A DNA stretch of 64,000 bases from Candidatus Helarchaeota archaeon (GCA_013375455.1 JABXJT010000016.1:1-64000), one strand, 5' to 3'. Shown: positions 35,429-45,430, numbered from the stretch's first letter. A program made the numbers and translations. The notes: generated by a model not told the origin, from the sequence alone.

Positions 35429-36778
35429 CTAATAATTTAATGGAGAGGTCTTCATAAATTCACGGAGAAGGATGGTTGCATAGCACCCTTTGTTGAGAGA
35501 AAAATTAAATTCAACATAATAATCCTGAGAGTCCTTTGATGGTTTTTCTAGTGACACGGAGAAATCCTTTGGTTTGAAGAGAATTGGACGATAAGTAACC
35601 TTAAGGTGTAATTTTTTGTTTGAAGATGTGTTAAAAAGAGATAAATCAATTTTTTCTTCATTGAATAACCGAGTAATGTAATCAGCTAGGGGATGGCGAG
35701 AGAAATTCAAGTCATAACCAAAAAGTGGAGCCATTATAAGGGCTTTTCCCTTAGAAATCGCCTCCTTTAAAGAACTAATATTATTAGATTTAACTTCATA
35801 AATAACTCTCGTCGGGAGAGAGTATTGATCTAAAATGGCAACAAAATCTCCTTCAAGAGGTTGATCTAGGGAGAGGTTAGCTGCAATTCGCGCATTTAAT
35901 AAATTGTTGAATAAATAGGATTGATAAGCATGAATAAACAGGAGGAAAAAACGAAAGGGAAATATTTTCTTGAAAATTTTTTCGAATTTAAAATCCTTAT
36001 TCTTGAGGTAGTGTATGATTTTATTCTCATAAAAATGTGATTTTGGAAAAATTAGATTGCAATGAGGCCAAGAATCCTTTAAAGTGGTTCTAATCTCTTG
36101 AATTTCCTTATCTTCTTGTGGGAAAACTTCCGTTAAATAGATTTTGAGTGCAGTTTCGAAATCGTCAGAAAGCAAGGCGCGACCCATTCTATGCGAAATA
36201 GGGCGGAGAGCACCAAATCGCTGCGGACCATAATAATTGGGAAGTTGGGAAGTGAGAATTTGATGTGCAACATTTTTAATATTCTTTTGAATTTCATCAA
36301 TAGATCCACTAATTTGACGCAGGATGATTTCGAAATGGTTCCCGTTGAGACCTCCTAATTTAATATGCTTCCCAGGTTGAATTCGATTTAAATACATTCC
36401 TTTCTTATGAAAGTTTATTAGATTTTGTATGTCACCGCCTGAAATGGAGATTTGTTGAACTGTGATAGCTCGCTTATCCTTCAACCCGGCAAATCCTATG
36501 TTTTTGAAGGGGATCTGAAGGTAAGCGGCAAGTTGGTGGATTAATGCCATTGTTTCGAGGTTATGCTTTTCGAGAATTAAAGTATATGTGTAATGATTTC
36601 TTGGCAGATTGGCTAAATTTAGATCAGTTTTATCAAGCTTCTTTAATACATTTCCATCAGGAGCTATCTCTTCGACAATAAAATCTTCGATTTTTGTTCG
36701 TAGTTTTCCTCCAATTCCGGGAATATGGGTTAAAAAAGTTTTAATCCCAATTTCCTTTTCAATGCGGTGAGCTTCCAT
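35429..36778 (-). CDS. truD: tRNA pseudouridine synthase D
   Basis: A 449-residue protein with the TruD core: EDFIVEEI near residues 31-38, HNLETMALIHQLA, and the catalytic loop GFAGLKDKRAITVQ with Asp101 as the nucleophile. YYGPQRFG follows, another family motif, and the TRUD insertion domain sits in the second half. TruD makes pseudouridine 13 in tRNA; archaeal and eukaryotic (Pus7) members have wider targets. Length is typical of archaeal TruD. It is separated from the downstream CBS gene by 32 bp on the same strand. Confidence 0.92.
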   Translation of the reverse strand: MEAHRIEKEIGIKTFLTHIPGIGGKLRTKIEDFIVEEIAPDGNVLKKLDKTDLNLANLPRNHYTYTLILEKHNLETMALIHQLAAYLQIPFKNIGFAGLKDKRAITVQQISISGGDIQNLINFHKKGMYLNRIQPGKHIKLGGLNGNHFEIILRQISGSIDEIQKNIKNVAHQILTSQLPNYYGPQRFGALRPISHRMGRALLSDDFETALKIYLTEVFPQEDKEIQEIRTTLKDSWPHCNLIFPKSHFYENKIIHYLKNKDFKFEKIFKKIFPFRFFLLFIHAYQSYLFNNLLNARIAANLSLDQPLEGDFVAILDQYSLPTRVIYEVKSNNISSLKEAISKGKALIMAPLFGYDLNFSRHPLADYITRLFNEEKIDLSLFNTSSNKKLHLKVTYRPILFKPKDFSVSLEKPSKDSQDYYVEFNFSLNKGCYATILLREFMKTSPLNY

Positions 36779-36810
36779 TCGAAACTCATTCCAAGTACCC
36801 TTGTTTTCAA

Positions 36811-37221
36811 TTAAATCTTCGGGTCTGAGGAAATTGTCTGATAGACCGCTTTGAGAATGGAGTCTGGCTCAATTATCCCAACTAATTTCCCGTTATCGAT
36901 CACGGGTAATCGTTCAATGCGATGACTTAACATTAACCCGAGTAATTCTTTAATTGAAACATCAGGTGAAACGGTAATAGGATTTTTCGTCATTAAATTC
37001 TCAACGGTCATGCCAGCTATGCTTGTACGAAATCTCGATAGCATCATATCACGCTGTGTCACAATGCCGACCAATTTATCGGTTTCATATTGCAAAATAG
37101 GAACGCCTCCGAGTGATTTTCGCACCATCAGAAGGTCAACGGCAGCCACTTTTTCATCCGGGCGCACGGACGTGATTTTGGTTTTCATAAGATCCCGTGC
37201 TTTTAAGTCAGACATAGACAT
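36811..37221 (-). CDS. CBS-pair protein
   Basis: A 136-residue protein made only of two CBS domains, at about residues 8-62 and 72-130. Each has the usual ending: KLVGIVTQRDMM in the first and KLVGIIEPDSIL in the second. CBS pairs bind adenosyl compounds and act as energy sensors. The protein has no attached catalytic domain, so it probably works in trans. It lies upstream of truD on the same strand; a link between them is not established. Confidence 0.9.
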   Translation of the reverse strand: MSMSDLKARDLMKTKITSVRPDEKVAAVDLLMVRKSLGGVPILQYETDKLVGIVTQRDMMLSRFRTSIAGMTVENLMTKNPITVSPDVSIKELLGLMLSHRIERLPVIDNGKLVGIIEPDSILKAVYQTISSDPKI

Positions 37222-37315
37222 TTTTCATTCTCCCAACTTTCATTATTCGTTAATAATAACTTTTTATAATAAATATAGTTTTTTTATTTGAGTGAATTTT
37301 TTGAGTGGTTATTCT

Positions 37316-37678
37316 ATGTTTAAATTCAAGCAAGTTTTAGTCATTCGCAAGGATTTAGGAATGACATGTGGTAAAATATCGGCACAGGTAGCTCATGCCG
37401 CAGTATCACTTTATGAGCAGGCAAAGAAAACGCGGAAATTCAAAAAATGGTTGAATAAATGGATTAACGAAGGCCAAAAGAAAGTCGTCGTTAAAGCCTC
37501 CGGTGAAAATGAATTGATCAATCTTTATGAGAAGGCGAAGAGGCTTGATCTGCCCGTAATACTAATTCAGGATAGGGGGTTAACAGAAATTCCACCCGGA
37601 ACGACTACCACCTTGGGAATAGGCCCCGCTCCAGAGGCAGAAATTGACAAAGTTACAAAGAATTTACCATTATTGTAA
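37316..37678 (+). CDS. pth2: peptidyl-tRNA hydrolase (Pth2 type)
   Basis: About 120 residues from the ATG at 37316 (MFKFKQVLVIRKDLGM); a GTG eight codons earlier is open but less likely. The KQVLVIRKDLGMTCGKISAQVAHAAVSLY start, with the conserved Lys and Asp/Gly motif, and the C-terminal DRGLTEIPPGTTTTLGIGPAP are diagnostic of Pth2. The enzyme frees tRNA from prematurely released peptidyl-tRNA. It is an archaeal/eukaryotic-type gene of normal length and monocistronic. Confidence 0.95.
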   Translation: MFKFKQVLVIRKDLGMTCGKISAQVAHAAVSLYEQAKKTRKFKKWLNKWINEGQKKVVVKASGENELINLYEKAKRLDLPVILIQDRGLTEIPPGTTTTLGIGPAPEAEIDKVTKNLPLL

Positions 37679-37717
37679 AAACAGATGATGAAAATTTTTC
37701 ATGATTGGAACAGGATT

Positions 37718-38212
37718 TTATTCAAAAGCAATACGAATGCGCTCGTTTGTTAAGAGATAGATTATTTCTTCAATTACTTCAGGCTCTGCAGGAAGGCGAT
37801 CGCCCCATTTTAACCGAGCCTTCGATTCGACCTCACCCGTCGGAAGATAAATTTTATTCATTCCGAGCAACGTGGCCGGTACTATAAGATCTTCTATGGT
37901 TTTTTTAAGGTCAGAAATTCTTTCGATGATCCGAATATTTTTCCCTAATTTTTCTTGAAATAATTTAATGAGCTTGCCACGTGGTCCAATAAACGATGAA
38001 ATTTCGCCCTTCCCAACAAGAACGATTAGAACATCTCCAACCTCAATTGTTTTGTAAAAATTAGCATTCTTTAACGCAGAGAAACGCCCCTCTAATTCCA
38101 TTAAATAGTTAGCGAGATTTATGTCTAGCTGCGTGATTTCGCCTTCATCTAATTTCGTTTGACACGAGTTACACAAGACAGCCGTTTTCGCACAGATCTT
38201 GCATATTGGCAT
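37718..38212 (-). CDS. zinc-ribbon plus KH-domain RNA-binding protein
   Basis: About 164 residues from the ATG at 38212 (MPICKICAKT). The N-terminus holds a four-cysteine zinc site CKIC-x6-CNSC (Cys4, 7, 14, 17). The middle contains a KH domain with the GPRG loop (residues 76-79) in ISSFIGPRGKLIKLFQEKLG. The C-terminal part resembles the archaeal NusA-like/transcription-associated KH family. It is convergent with pth2 (39 bp apart). RNA binding is well supported; role inferred. Confidence 0.8.
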   Translation of the reverse strand: MPICKICAKTAVLCNSCQTKLDEGEITQLDINLANYLMELEGRFSALKNANFYKTIEVGDVLIVLVGKGEISSFIGPRGKLIKLFQEKLGKNIRIIERISDLKKTIEDLIVPATLLGMNKIYLPTGEVESKARLKWGDRLPAEPEVIEEIIYLLTNERIRIAFE

Positions 38213-38448
38213 TGTACGCATTGGGACACCATTCTATCCGAGATTAACTCGCCTTTTTATGGAGGAGACTATCCAAAGTCTCATTAGCTTCTCGAAAATA
38301 GGTTTAGTTCCTTAGAGCAAATAATTAATGTCTTTTATTAATTATAAAAAGGACACCTATTACAAAACTGATTTTAATTCAAAAAAGTTTTTCTTTAATC
38401 TTTTTTAGAGTATTTTAAAAAGATTCATGATTGGGAGTATTGAAGAAA

Positions 38449-38961
38449 ATGGAACTTCCTGAAAGAAAAAGTCATACCCTTGTAAGAGCGATGTTGTCAT
38501 TTAATGAGAATTTGACTGAATTAATGACAAAACATAAATCAATTTCAGATGAAATATTAGATTTGACCTCTAGCTTATTAGAGTCTGATCAAGAAAAAAT
38601 AGAGATAGCTCAAGCGTTGGAGGATCTTGAGTATGACATGGAAAACAATATTTTATTAAATTTGGAGATGGGATTTGAAACTTTAGAGGGATTTGAAATC
38701 AATTTGATTGAGATTGATTCATATCTCCCAATCATTAAAGATGAACAAGAATTGCTAAAAGATTTAAAATTATCGGCGAAGAACCTCGTGAAAACCATTT
38801 CAATGACGGATGATACTCTCCATAAGCAAGAACAAAATAATTTAACCTATCTTCATGAGTCTTATAAGAAACTAAGGGATAAAACTCAAAATAATTTAAA
38901 TGAGATTTCGGAAATATTGACGAAACAGATTCAGAAAGTTAAAAAGATGGAAAATATTTAA
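38449..38961 (+). CDS. coiled-coil protein, unknown function
   Basis: About 170 residues from the ATG at 38449; the TTG at 38431 is an alternative. The protein is almost wholly amphipathic helix, acidic overall, without cysteine, signal or membrane span. Its lack of any motif and its acidic heptads give no function. It is convergent with the GTPase-fusion gene (20 bp between stops). It resembles in type, but not clearly in sequence, the coil proteins near 3-6 kb. Confidence 0.65.
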   Translation: MELPERKSHTLVRAMLSFNENLTELMTKHKSISDEILDLTSSLLESDQEKIEIAQALEDLEYDMENNILLNLEMGFETLEGFEINLIEIDSYLPIIKDEQELLKDLKLSAKNLVKTISMTDDTLHKQEQNNLTYLHESYKKLRDKTQNNLNEISEILTKQIQKVKKMENI

Positions 38962-38981
38962 CAAGATTTATTTTAAAATTC

Positions 38982-39869
38982 TTAACGTTCCCCAGAAAGA
39001 TAATTCCCGCATTTTGGACAGCGGATGTTTCCAACTCTTGAGACCCGATAGCGCTGATTACAATATGCACAGTACATGTATACTGCAGCTTCTTGGGTCG
39101 CTTTACTTTCCTGCTGTCTTAACATTTGAATTATGAGTTGTGTCTGCTCTTCGATCCACTTTTTCCCTTCTTGATATTCTATCTCTTTTGCATAATAATA
39201 GGCTTCTTTTAATAGCTTGAGCGCTTCCTCATAATTGGCTTTATTTATGTATCCATATGCTTGCTCCGCCAAGGCCATGTATTTCTCGATGTATTGTTTA
39301 TGTTTTTGGGCTTCCGGGTCAATTTCTTCTTGCACAACCTGGCCTTCTTCTATCATTACAAGCGTGGATGATAATTTTTCAAAGATAGTATTTACACTTA
39401 GACCAGATTTTGCAGAAGATTCAAAATAGGGAAGTTTTTGGTTAGCCGCAATTTTTTCTATTTCAGAATGGGCAACTTCGCGGTCAGGGAGGTCTGATTT
39501 ATTACCTACTAAAATTACAGGTATTGATACGCAGTTATTTGAGACTTCAGTGAACCATCGGCTTAGATTTTCATAACTTTTCCGACTAGTCAAATCAAAA
39601 ACGATGAGTCCACCAACGGCACCCTTGTAATATAAAGGTCTGACGTAGGAGAAACGTTCTTGCCCGCCCGTGTCCCAAATTTGAAGTTTAACATTCCGTG
39701 TCTCCCCATTGATGGGTACCTTTATGGTTTTAATTGAAAAATCGACGCCGATCGTCATTTTATAGTCGTCTCTAAATACACCTTCGGCAAAACGAACTGT
39801 CAGCGCGGTCTTGCCAACGCCTCCGTCGCCCACGACAACTATTTTGAATAGATAATCGAATTCGCTCAA
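38982..39869 (-). CDS. Rab-like GTPase fused to helical repeat and zinc ribbon
   Basis: A 295-residue protein. The GTPase domain (1-175) has G1 GDGGVGKT (14-21), the switch I Thr in the MTIGVDF context, G3 WDTGGQE (66-70 core), G4 NKSD (123-126) and G5 SAKSG. Glycine at the Ras-12 position and Gln at the Ras-61 position are kept. A TPR-like helical pair (193-250) and a C-terminal zinc ribbon (Cys267, Cys270, Cys284, Cys287) follow. There is no C-terminal lipidation cysteine. Such fusions differ from Rabs that end in CC/CAAX. It is probably a self-scaffolded regulatory GTPase. Confidence 0.85.
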   Translation of the reverse strand: MSEFDYLFKIVVVGDGGVGKTALTVRFAEGVFRDDYKMTIGVDFSIKTIKVPINGETRNVKLQIWDTGGQERFSYVRPLYYKGAVGGLIVFDLTSRKSYENLSRWFTEVSNNCVSIPVILVGNKSDLPDREVAHSEIEKIAANQKLPYFESSAKSGLSVNTIFEKLSSTLVMIEEGQVVQEEIDPEAQKHKQYIEKYMALAEQAYGYINKANYEEALKLLKEAYYYAKEIEYQEGKKWIEEQTQLIIQMLRQQESKATQEAAVYMYCAYCNQRYRVSRVGNIRCPKCGNYLSGER

Positions 39870-40088
39870 GTTCTATCCCAAATTGTAGTAAGATTACAGT
39901 CTTTATTGAATTGTCAAGGATACTTTATAAATTATATTTTAAATGAAATAATTTTTCCCTATAAAATTTTGCTTTCTGAAAAATGAAAGTAATTCTTAGG
40001 TGTGTAGAATTTGTTTCTTTTATAGGTAAGTATTTAGTTCTAAATGCTTAGAAATCTTGTTGAGTGAAACATTTCGGATTGTGCAGCG

Positions 40089-42350
40089 ATGGACTTTTTT
40101 CAGCATCCATTATTAAAGCAAAATGCTCTTGAAAGGAGGTTATATCAAGAAACAATTCTGGGCACCTGTAATAACATAAATAGTCTGATAATTCTCCCTA
40201 CAGGATTAGGAAAGACCATAATTGCCCTATTGATTGCAGTAAGTCGATTAAATAAATATTCAAATTCAAAAATAATTTTCTGTGCACCCACAAAACCGTT
40301 AGTGTCGCAACATTACCATACCTTCAAATCAGTACTCGTGTCTGATGAGGGGCTTGAAATGCTTACGGGTTCAATCGCACCAGAAAAGAGAGGAGCGCTC
40401 TTTACAGATGCAAAGATATTATTTTACACTCCTCAAACGCTCCAAAATGATATTATCACTGGGATAGCAAAGCTAGCCGATGTGAGTTTGATAATTTTTG
40501 ATGAAGCACATAGGGCGGTAGGTGAATATGCATACAACTTTATTGCGGATCAATACGTGAAAACAGCAAATCACCCGCTCATCCTGGGAATGACGGCATC
40601 TCCGGGTGCGACAAGAGAGAAAATTGATGCAGTATTGGAAAATTTATTTATTAAAAATATTGAAATTCGCACTGAAAAAAGTCCTGATGTGATTAATTAC
40701 GTGCAACCAATTGAGATGAAGTGGCAGAGAATTGAATTACCGTTGGAATTTCGTGAGATTAAGCAATTAATAGAAAGCAAGTATAAGGACATCCTCAAAT
40801 ATCTTAAAACCTATAATTATCTCGATTCCTATGATATCTCAAGAGTGACGAAACAAAATCTTTTATCTGCCCAAACGAGAATCCGGAAGGCATTAACTGC
40901 ATCAAGTAGTCCAACAGCGGACGATTATGAATTAGTGGCTAATGCCGCGATGGCCATTCGCTTTTCTTATATGCTAGAACTCTTAGGAACGCAGGGCTTA
41001 AATTCGTTATTATCATACCTGGAAAAGATTATAAAGACGGCTTCCGGGAAAAGGTCCTCACGCGTGCTTAGAGAATTAGTACAGTCACCTTTTTTTATTG
41101 AATTAAAAAATAAAGTAAGTTTGTTGTTGGAAAAGGGGATGGATCACCCAAAATATGGAGCACTTCAAAAATATTTGCAAAATCAATTTAAGAAGAATAA
41201 AACTTCGCGAGTAATAGTATTCACGCAATATAGGGTCACGGCTCAGCTAGTGACTGATAAATTAGAAGAGATTGGTGATCTGAAACCAATTCGATTCGTT
41301 GGACAGCAATCTAAACCAGGCGATAAAGGACTAGGGCAAAAGCGTCAATTAGAAATTTTAGAACAGTTTAAAGAGGGGATATATAATGTTTTAGTGGCAA
41401 CCTCAGTTGCCGAAGAAGGATTAGACATAGCTGAATGCGACCTTGTCATTTTTTATGATGTGGTACCCAGCGAAATTCGATACGTGCAGAGAAAAGGGCG
41501 AACGGGACGAAAACGGCCAGGGGAGGTATTTATTTTGATGGCACGCGGAACAAGAGATGAGGGATATTATTGGGCAGCTCAGCGCAAGCAACGAGAAATG
41601 TACCGGATTTTAAATGACTTACAGGAATTGGCACGCAAGAAATATCGGCGCATTGACAGTGGCCAAACTCAAATTGAGAAATTTGTTCCAAAGAAAAAAG
41701 TGGATTTTGAAATAATAGTTGACCACCGAGAATCTTCATCCTCTTTAGTAAAAGATTTAGTAACGGAGGGCTTCAAAATAAAACTTGCACAATTGCCTGT
41801 AGCTGATTACCGTTTAGGAACTCGGGTTTTAATTGAAAGAAAGACGTGCCAAGATTTTTCTAAATCTATAATTGATGGGCGCCTCTTCAAAGAAATTAAA
41901 GAATTAAAGCAAAATAGCACGCATTCGTTGCTGCTAATTGAAGGAGAGGATTTATATACTGTGAGTACATTGAAACCGGAAGCTATTCGTGCAGCATGTG
42001 TGAGTATTATGCTGGATTTTAACATTCCAATAATATTTACGAAAGATGGAAAAGAATCAGCGAGGTTTTTCAGAACTATAGCAAGAAGAGAGATGGAAAA
42101 AGAAAAGGGAAAGAAAGTCGTTCCAACGAGATTTGAAAAAGCGCCACAAAAAACTTCTGAGATTCAAGAATTTGTAGTTGCAGGTCTTCCAGGTATTGAT
42201 ACCATCCGCGCGAGAAAATTGTTGCATAAATTGAAGACCATTGAAAATGTTTTCACTGCCGAAGAAGAAGAATTGCAAGATGTTGAGGGGATCGGAAAAA
42301 AATTGGCGGAGCGAATACGAAAAATTATCGGTGCGAAGTATAAACCGTGA
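40089..42350 (+). CDS. hef: Hef-type helicase-nuclease (FANCM/XPF-like)
   Basis: A 753-residue fusion. An N-terminal superfamily 2 helicase has Walker A LPTGLGKT (residues 36-43), DEAH (138-141) and the C-terminal QRKGRTGR motif VI. A C-terminal ERCC4/XPF nuclease domain starts near residue 537 and carries the active-site IERKT (Glu583-Arg584-Lys585), and a helix-hairpin-helix tail ends LQDVEGIGKKLAERIRKI. Hef processes stalled replication forks and is the archaeal homologue of eukaryotic FANCM and XPF. Length is as in Pyrococcus-type Hef, with no gap in the motifs. ATG start; monocistronic. Confidence 0.95.
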   Translation: MDFFQHPLLKQNALERRLYQETILGTCNNINSLIILPTGLGKTIIALLIAVSRLNKYSNSKIIFCAPTKPLVSQHYHTFKSVLVSDEGLEMLTGSIAPEKRGALFTDAKILFYTPQTLQNDIITGIAKLADVSLIIFDEAHRAVGEYAYNFIADQYVKTANHPLILGMTASPGATREKIDAVLENLFIKNIEIRTEKSPDVINYVQPIEMKWQRIELPLEFREIKQLIESKYKDILKYLKTYNYLDSYDISRVTKQNLLSAQTRIRKALTASSSPTADDYELVANAAMAIRFSYMLELLGTQGLNSLLSYLEKIIKTASGKRSSRVLRELVQSPFFIELKNKVSLLLEKGMDHPKYGALQKYLQNQFKKNKTSRVIVFTQYRVTAQLVTDKLEEIGDLKPIRFVGQQSKPGDKGLGQKRQLEILEQFKEGIYNVLVATSVAEEGLDIAECDLVIFYDVVPSEIRYVQRKGRTGRKRPGEVFILMARGTRDEGYYWAAQRKQREMYRILNDLQELARKKYRRIDSGQTQIEKFVPKKKVDFEIIVDHRESSSSLVKDLVTEGFKIKLAQLPVADYRLGTRVLIERKTCQDFSKSIIDGRLFKEIKELKQNSTHSLLLIEGEDLYTVSTLKPEAIRAACVSIMLDFNIPIIFTKDGKESARFFRTIARREMEKEKGKKVVPTRFEKAPQKTSEIQEFVVAGLPGIDTIRARKLLHKLKTIENVFTAEEEELQDVEGIGKKLAERIRKIIGAKYKP

Positions 42351-42473
42351 CTTTTATATCTGATCATCCTTCAAACCCGTGGCAGTCAAATAAGATTACT
42401 TTTAAAAGCAATCCTTTATAACTCTAAAGAGAACAGGTTAATTTTACTTCAAGAAATAGAAAGTTGGTTTTCA

Positions 42474-42743
42474 GTGCCGAAATCTAAGAAAAAAGCAAAA
42501 AAAGAGGAGCCCCAGGTTTGTTCTATTTGTGAGAGGGAGCTCTCCTCGGAAGAATTCTGTAAATACCACGAACATGCATATCAAAATTTAATGGAAAACT
42601 ATGAAGATTGGCAGGAAGCTTATGGAGAATTAACTTTCTTAGAATATTTACAAAAGATAATTGAGAATCCGGCAACAGGAGTTTGGGCTAAAGACGTAGC
42701 AGAAGTGTTATTAAAACAAGAAGATTCAAAAAAAGGAAAATAA
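42474..42743 (+). CDS. small zinc-binding protein, unknown function
   Basis: An 89-residue protein starting at GTG. A Lys-rich start precedes CSICERELSSEEFCKYHEHAYQN, where two CxxC-like Cys, a further Cys and two His are placed to bind one zinc ion. A helical C-terminus with YLQKIIENPATGVWAKDVAEVLL follows. The pattern is reminiscent of short archaeal proteins with C-x-x-C and C-x-x-H pairs, but I cannot name the family. The next gene is convergent. Confidence 0.7.
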   Translation: MPKSKKKAKKEEPQVCSICERELSSEEFCKYHEHAYQNLMENYEDWQEAYGELTFLEYLQKIIENPATGVWAKDVAEVLLKQEDSKKGK

Positions 42744-42764
42744 GGAATGCAGAATCGATTTTTT

Positions 42765-43904
42765 TTAGAGTAAATCGACAATCAAGCTATGGATGTCGGT
42801 TAGGCCCACGTTCTCGATTCCTTCAATACCGTTTGATAAATTATCGAAGCATGCAGGACAAGCTGTGATGATCTCTTCAGCTTCATTATCGATATAGACT
42901 TTGACCACGTTTCTTGATATAGTTGTTGCAACATCAGGGAAAGTTACTTTGCATAAACCGCCGCCACCACAACAATAGGCATCTGCCTTTTCACGTTCGA
43001 GTTCAATTAGCTCTAACCCTGGAATGGCTTGAAGAATCGTTCGAGGGGCTTCATAAACGCCGCTATGTCGCGCTAAATCGCAGGGATCTTGAAACACAAC
43101 TTTCTTCTTATGTTCTTTATCTATCGTTAGTTTACCTTCTTTAATGAGGTCCGCAATTATTTCAGTAGAGTGGAGAACTTCAAACGGTAATTCTTTGTCA
43201 AGTTTCTTGTACTCTTCTTTCCACGCGAGATAACACCCAGGACATATTGCTACAATTTTCTTAACTCCTAATTCCTTCATTTTCTCGATATTATGCTTCA
43301 TGATTTCCTCGACTTTCTCATTTTTAATACCCATTAGGAAATAAGGAGCGCCACAACACCATTCGTCTTCGCCCAACACCGTGAAATCCACTCCCGCTTT
43401 CTCAAATATTAGAACCAAAGACTCTGGGATGTTATAAAGTGATCCTTTAAAGGATTCTTGGCATCCAACGAAGAGCGCGATCTCTGCTTCTTTTTTAATT
43501 TTATCCTTAATTTTATCTTCAATATCTTCGGTCCAGCTCATCCTATCCTCGTTTTCTAGCATGAAGATGTTTTTATTTTCCATGATACTGTCTAGCAACT
43601 TGGTGATCGCTTCTGGGCCTCCACCTTGCTCGATGATATATTGTCTCGTGGCCTTAATTGTTTCGAGAACCTTTGCACCAGATGGACACGTGTTCTCACA
43701 AAGACCACAAAGTACACACGAGAAAAAAGCTTCAATAGTCTTTTTGGTTATCCCCATCTTATTCAAGTAAAGTTCCCCGGCTAGAGTGACTTTTACTCTT
43801 GGAGAAAGCGATTCTAGGAGATTTGTTCGAAAAACCGTGCATTGCTGTCGGCATGTCCCGCAGACATTGCAGAGATAATAGTATTTGATCATATCTTTGC
43901 TCAT
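42765..43904 (-). CDS. GlcF/HdrD-like Fe-S oxidoreductase subunit
   Basis: A 379-residue protein. Two ferredoxin-type motifs (CNVCGTCRQQC and CVLCGLCENTCP) are followed by two CCG domains (GCQESFKGS...WCCGAP...CPGCYLAW and DPCDLARHSG...YCCGGGG...CPACFDNL). This is the architecture of glycolate/lactate oxidase subunit GlcF and heterodisulfide reductase HdrD. It overlaps the upstream FAD-oxidase gene by 4 bp (ATGA), so translation is coupled and the two form a complex. The electron donor is probably a 2-hydroxyacid. Confidence 0.9.
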   Translation of the reverse strand: MSKDMIKYYYLCNVCGTCRQQCTVFRTNLLESLSPRVKVTLAGELYLNKMGITKKTIEAFFSCVLCGLCENTCPSGAKVLETIKATRQYIIEQGGGPEAITKLLDSIMENKNIFMLENEDRMSWTEDIEDKIKDKIKKEAEIALFVGCQESFKGSLYNIPESLVLIFEKAGVDFTVLGEDEWCCGAPYFLMGIKNEKVEEIMKHNIEKMKELGVKKIVAICPGCYLAWKEEYKKLDKELPFEVLHSTEIIADLIKEGKLTIDKEHKKKVVFQDPCDLARHSGVYEAPRTILQAIPGLELIELEREKADAYCCGGGGLCKVTFPDVATTISRNVVKVYIDNEAEEIITACPACFDNLSNGIEGIENVGLTDIHSLIVDLL

Positions 43905-45430
43905 CTTGTCTCACCCAATCCTTCAAAGTTTACTATTGATGGAATTTCTCCCACGCCCATTTTAGACGGGTTCATTATGTTATTGGGATCCAAGGTTTGC
44001 TTGATCTTCTTCATGACGTCCATCGTGGCTGTTCCGTACTCTTTCTCGAGAAAGTGCTGCTTCCAAAGCCCAACTCCGTGCTCGGCCGTAATCGTACCAC
44101 CTAACGAATAAACCACGTCCAGGATTTTCTCTTGGTATTCTTTGATTTTGGCCAAATTCTCTTCCGTTACATTTTGGGCAGAAATGAGATGTACATTTCC
44201 ATCAAAAATATGTCCCATTGTTATAGGTATTACGCTGTATTCTTGAGAGATGGCTTTAGCTTTTTTAAGAAAATCAATGATTTTCGAAGGAGGAACTGCA
44301 ATATCCAGGACTGCTGGAATGAACATCCTGGGGATTGATGGGGGATCCATAGTACGTGCAATCCCAGGGCCAGCGTAATGACGTGCATCCCATAAGTGTT
44401 TTTGATCGAAGGATTCTTCCATCACGCGTACTTTAGGTATTTTTTCACCAAAAATTTCAGCGTTATTCATGGCTTCCTGAACCTTCTGGAGATCTTCTTT
44501 ATATTGTGAGCCAATAAGCCGAATTAAAATAGTACCCTCCCGTTTAGGCACCTTGATTTTTTTCTTCAGTATTCCTTGCTTAAACCGAAACTTCAAATTT
44601 GCGTTCATCCCTTCAATCGTCATTGGATCTACATACTCCAGCAGGGCTAAATCAACATCTAAATCGCGAATGACTTCTATAGCCTTATACGCATCGTCAA
44701 TATTCATAAAGGCGACTACGAGCGAGACCTCATTCTTGGGCAACTTTTGAATTTTCAAATAAATTTCCGTATAAATCCCAAGCGTGCCCTCAGACCCTAC
44801 GAATAATGAGGTCAGATCATAACCCGCCACCGATTTCTCGTTCCTTTTATGCCCCGTGTGGATTACGCTCCCATCCGCCAACACGATCTCTAATCCACGC
44901 ACGTAATCACGGGTGGTCCCAAATCGGAAACTCGAAGCCCCACTCGCATTATTCCCAACCATCCCCCCAATCATACATGCAAACGCACTCCCCGGCTCGG
45001 CTGGAAAAAAATAGCCATCCTTGGCCAAGGTTTCCTGGAGATACCAGAATTCAACCCCGGGTTCTACAGCAACGTATTCCTCTTCGAGGTTAATTTCTAG
45101 AATCTTATTCATGTGCCTTCCAAAATCCATCATTATCGTGTTTTCCTTGATGGGGAGCACTTGTCCACCTAAGGAGGTGTTGGCAGCACGCGGAATGATG
45201 GGAATTTTATTCACATTTGCGAATTTTACGATTTGAATAATTTCGTCCTTATTCTTAGGAGTGACTAGAAATCCTGCGTTAAAGTTAATATCCTTGTAAA
45301 GCGCTTCGAGACCCTTCGCAATCCAATCACCTGTAGCAACTAAATCAGCTTCATCGATAGACACATCATCATCTCCGCAAATTTCAACTAATTTTTCGTA
45401 GATCTCTTCTTTATCCATAAAAATCACCAA
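43901..45430 (-). CDS. GlcD-type FAD-linked 2-hydroxyacid dehydrogenase
   Basis: A 509-residue flavoprotein of the GlcD/D-lactate dehydrogenase family. The FAD-binding PCMH domain carries PRAANTSLGGQVLP and VEPGVEFWYLQETL near residues 75-130, then PGSAFACMIGGMVGNNASGA. The C-terminal substrate domain ends with GTITAEHGVGLWKQHFL, the family hallmark. With the Fe-S partner it oxidises lactate or glycolate (or a related acid). An ATG is present a few residues in, at the MDKEE region. The 4-bp overlap with the partner points to an operon. Confidence 0.92.
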   Translation of the reverse strand: MVIFMDKEEIYEKLVEICGDDDVSIDEADLVATGDWIAKGLEALYKDINFNAGFLVTPKNKDEIIQIVKFANVNKIPIIPRAANTSLGGQVLPIKENTIMMDFGRHMNKILEINLEEEYVAVEPGVEFWYLQETLAKDGYFFPAEPGSAFACMIGGMVGNNASGASSFRFGTTRDYVRGLEIVLADGSVIHTGHKRNEKSVAGYDLTSLFVGSEGTLGIYTEIYLKIQKLPKNEVSLVVAFMNIDDAYKAIEVIRDLDVDLALLEYVDPMTIEGMNANLKFRFKQGILKKKIKVPKREGTILIRLIGSQYKEDLQKVQEAMNNAEIFGEKIPKVRVMEESFDQKHLWDARHYAGPGIARTMDPPSIPRMFIPAVLDIAVPPSKIIDFLKKAKAISQEYSVIPITMGHIFDGNVHLISAQNVTEENLAKIKEYQEKILDVVYSLGGTITAEHGVGLWKQHFLEKEYGTATMDVMKKIKQTLDPNNIMNPSKMGVGEIPSIVNFEGLGETR

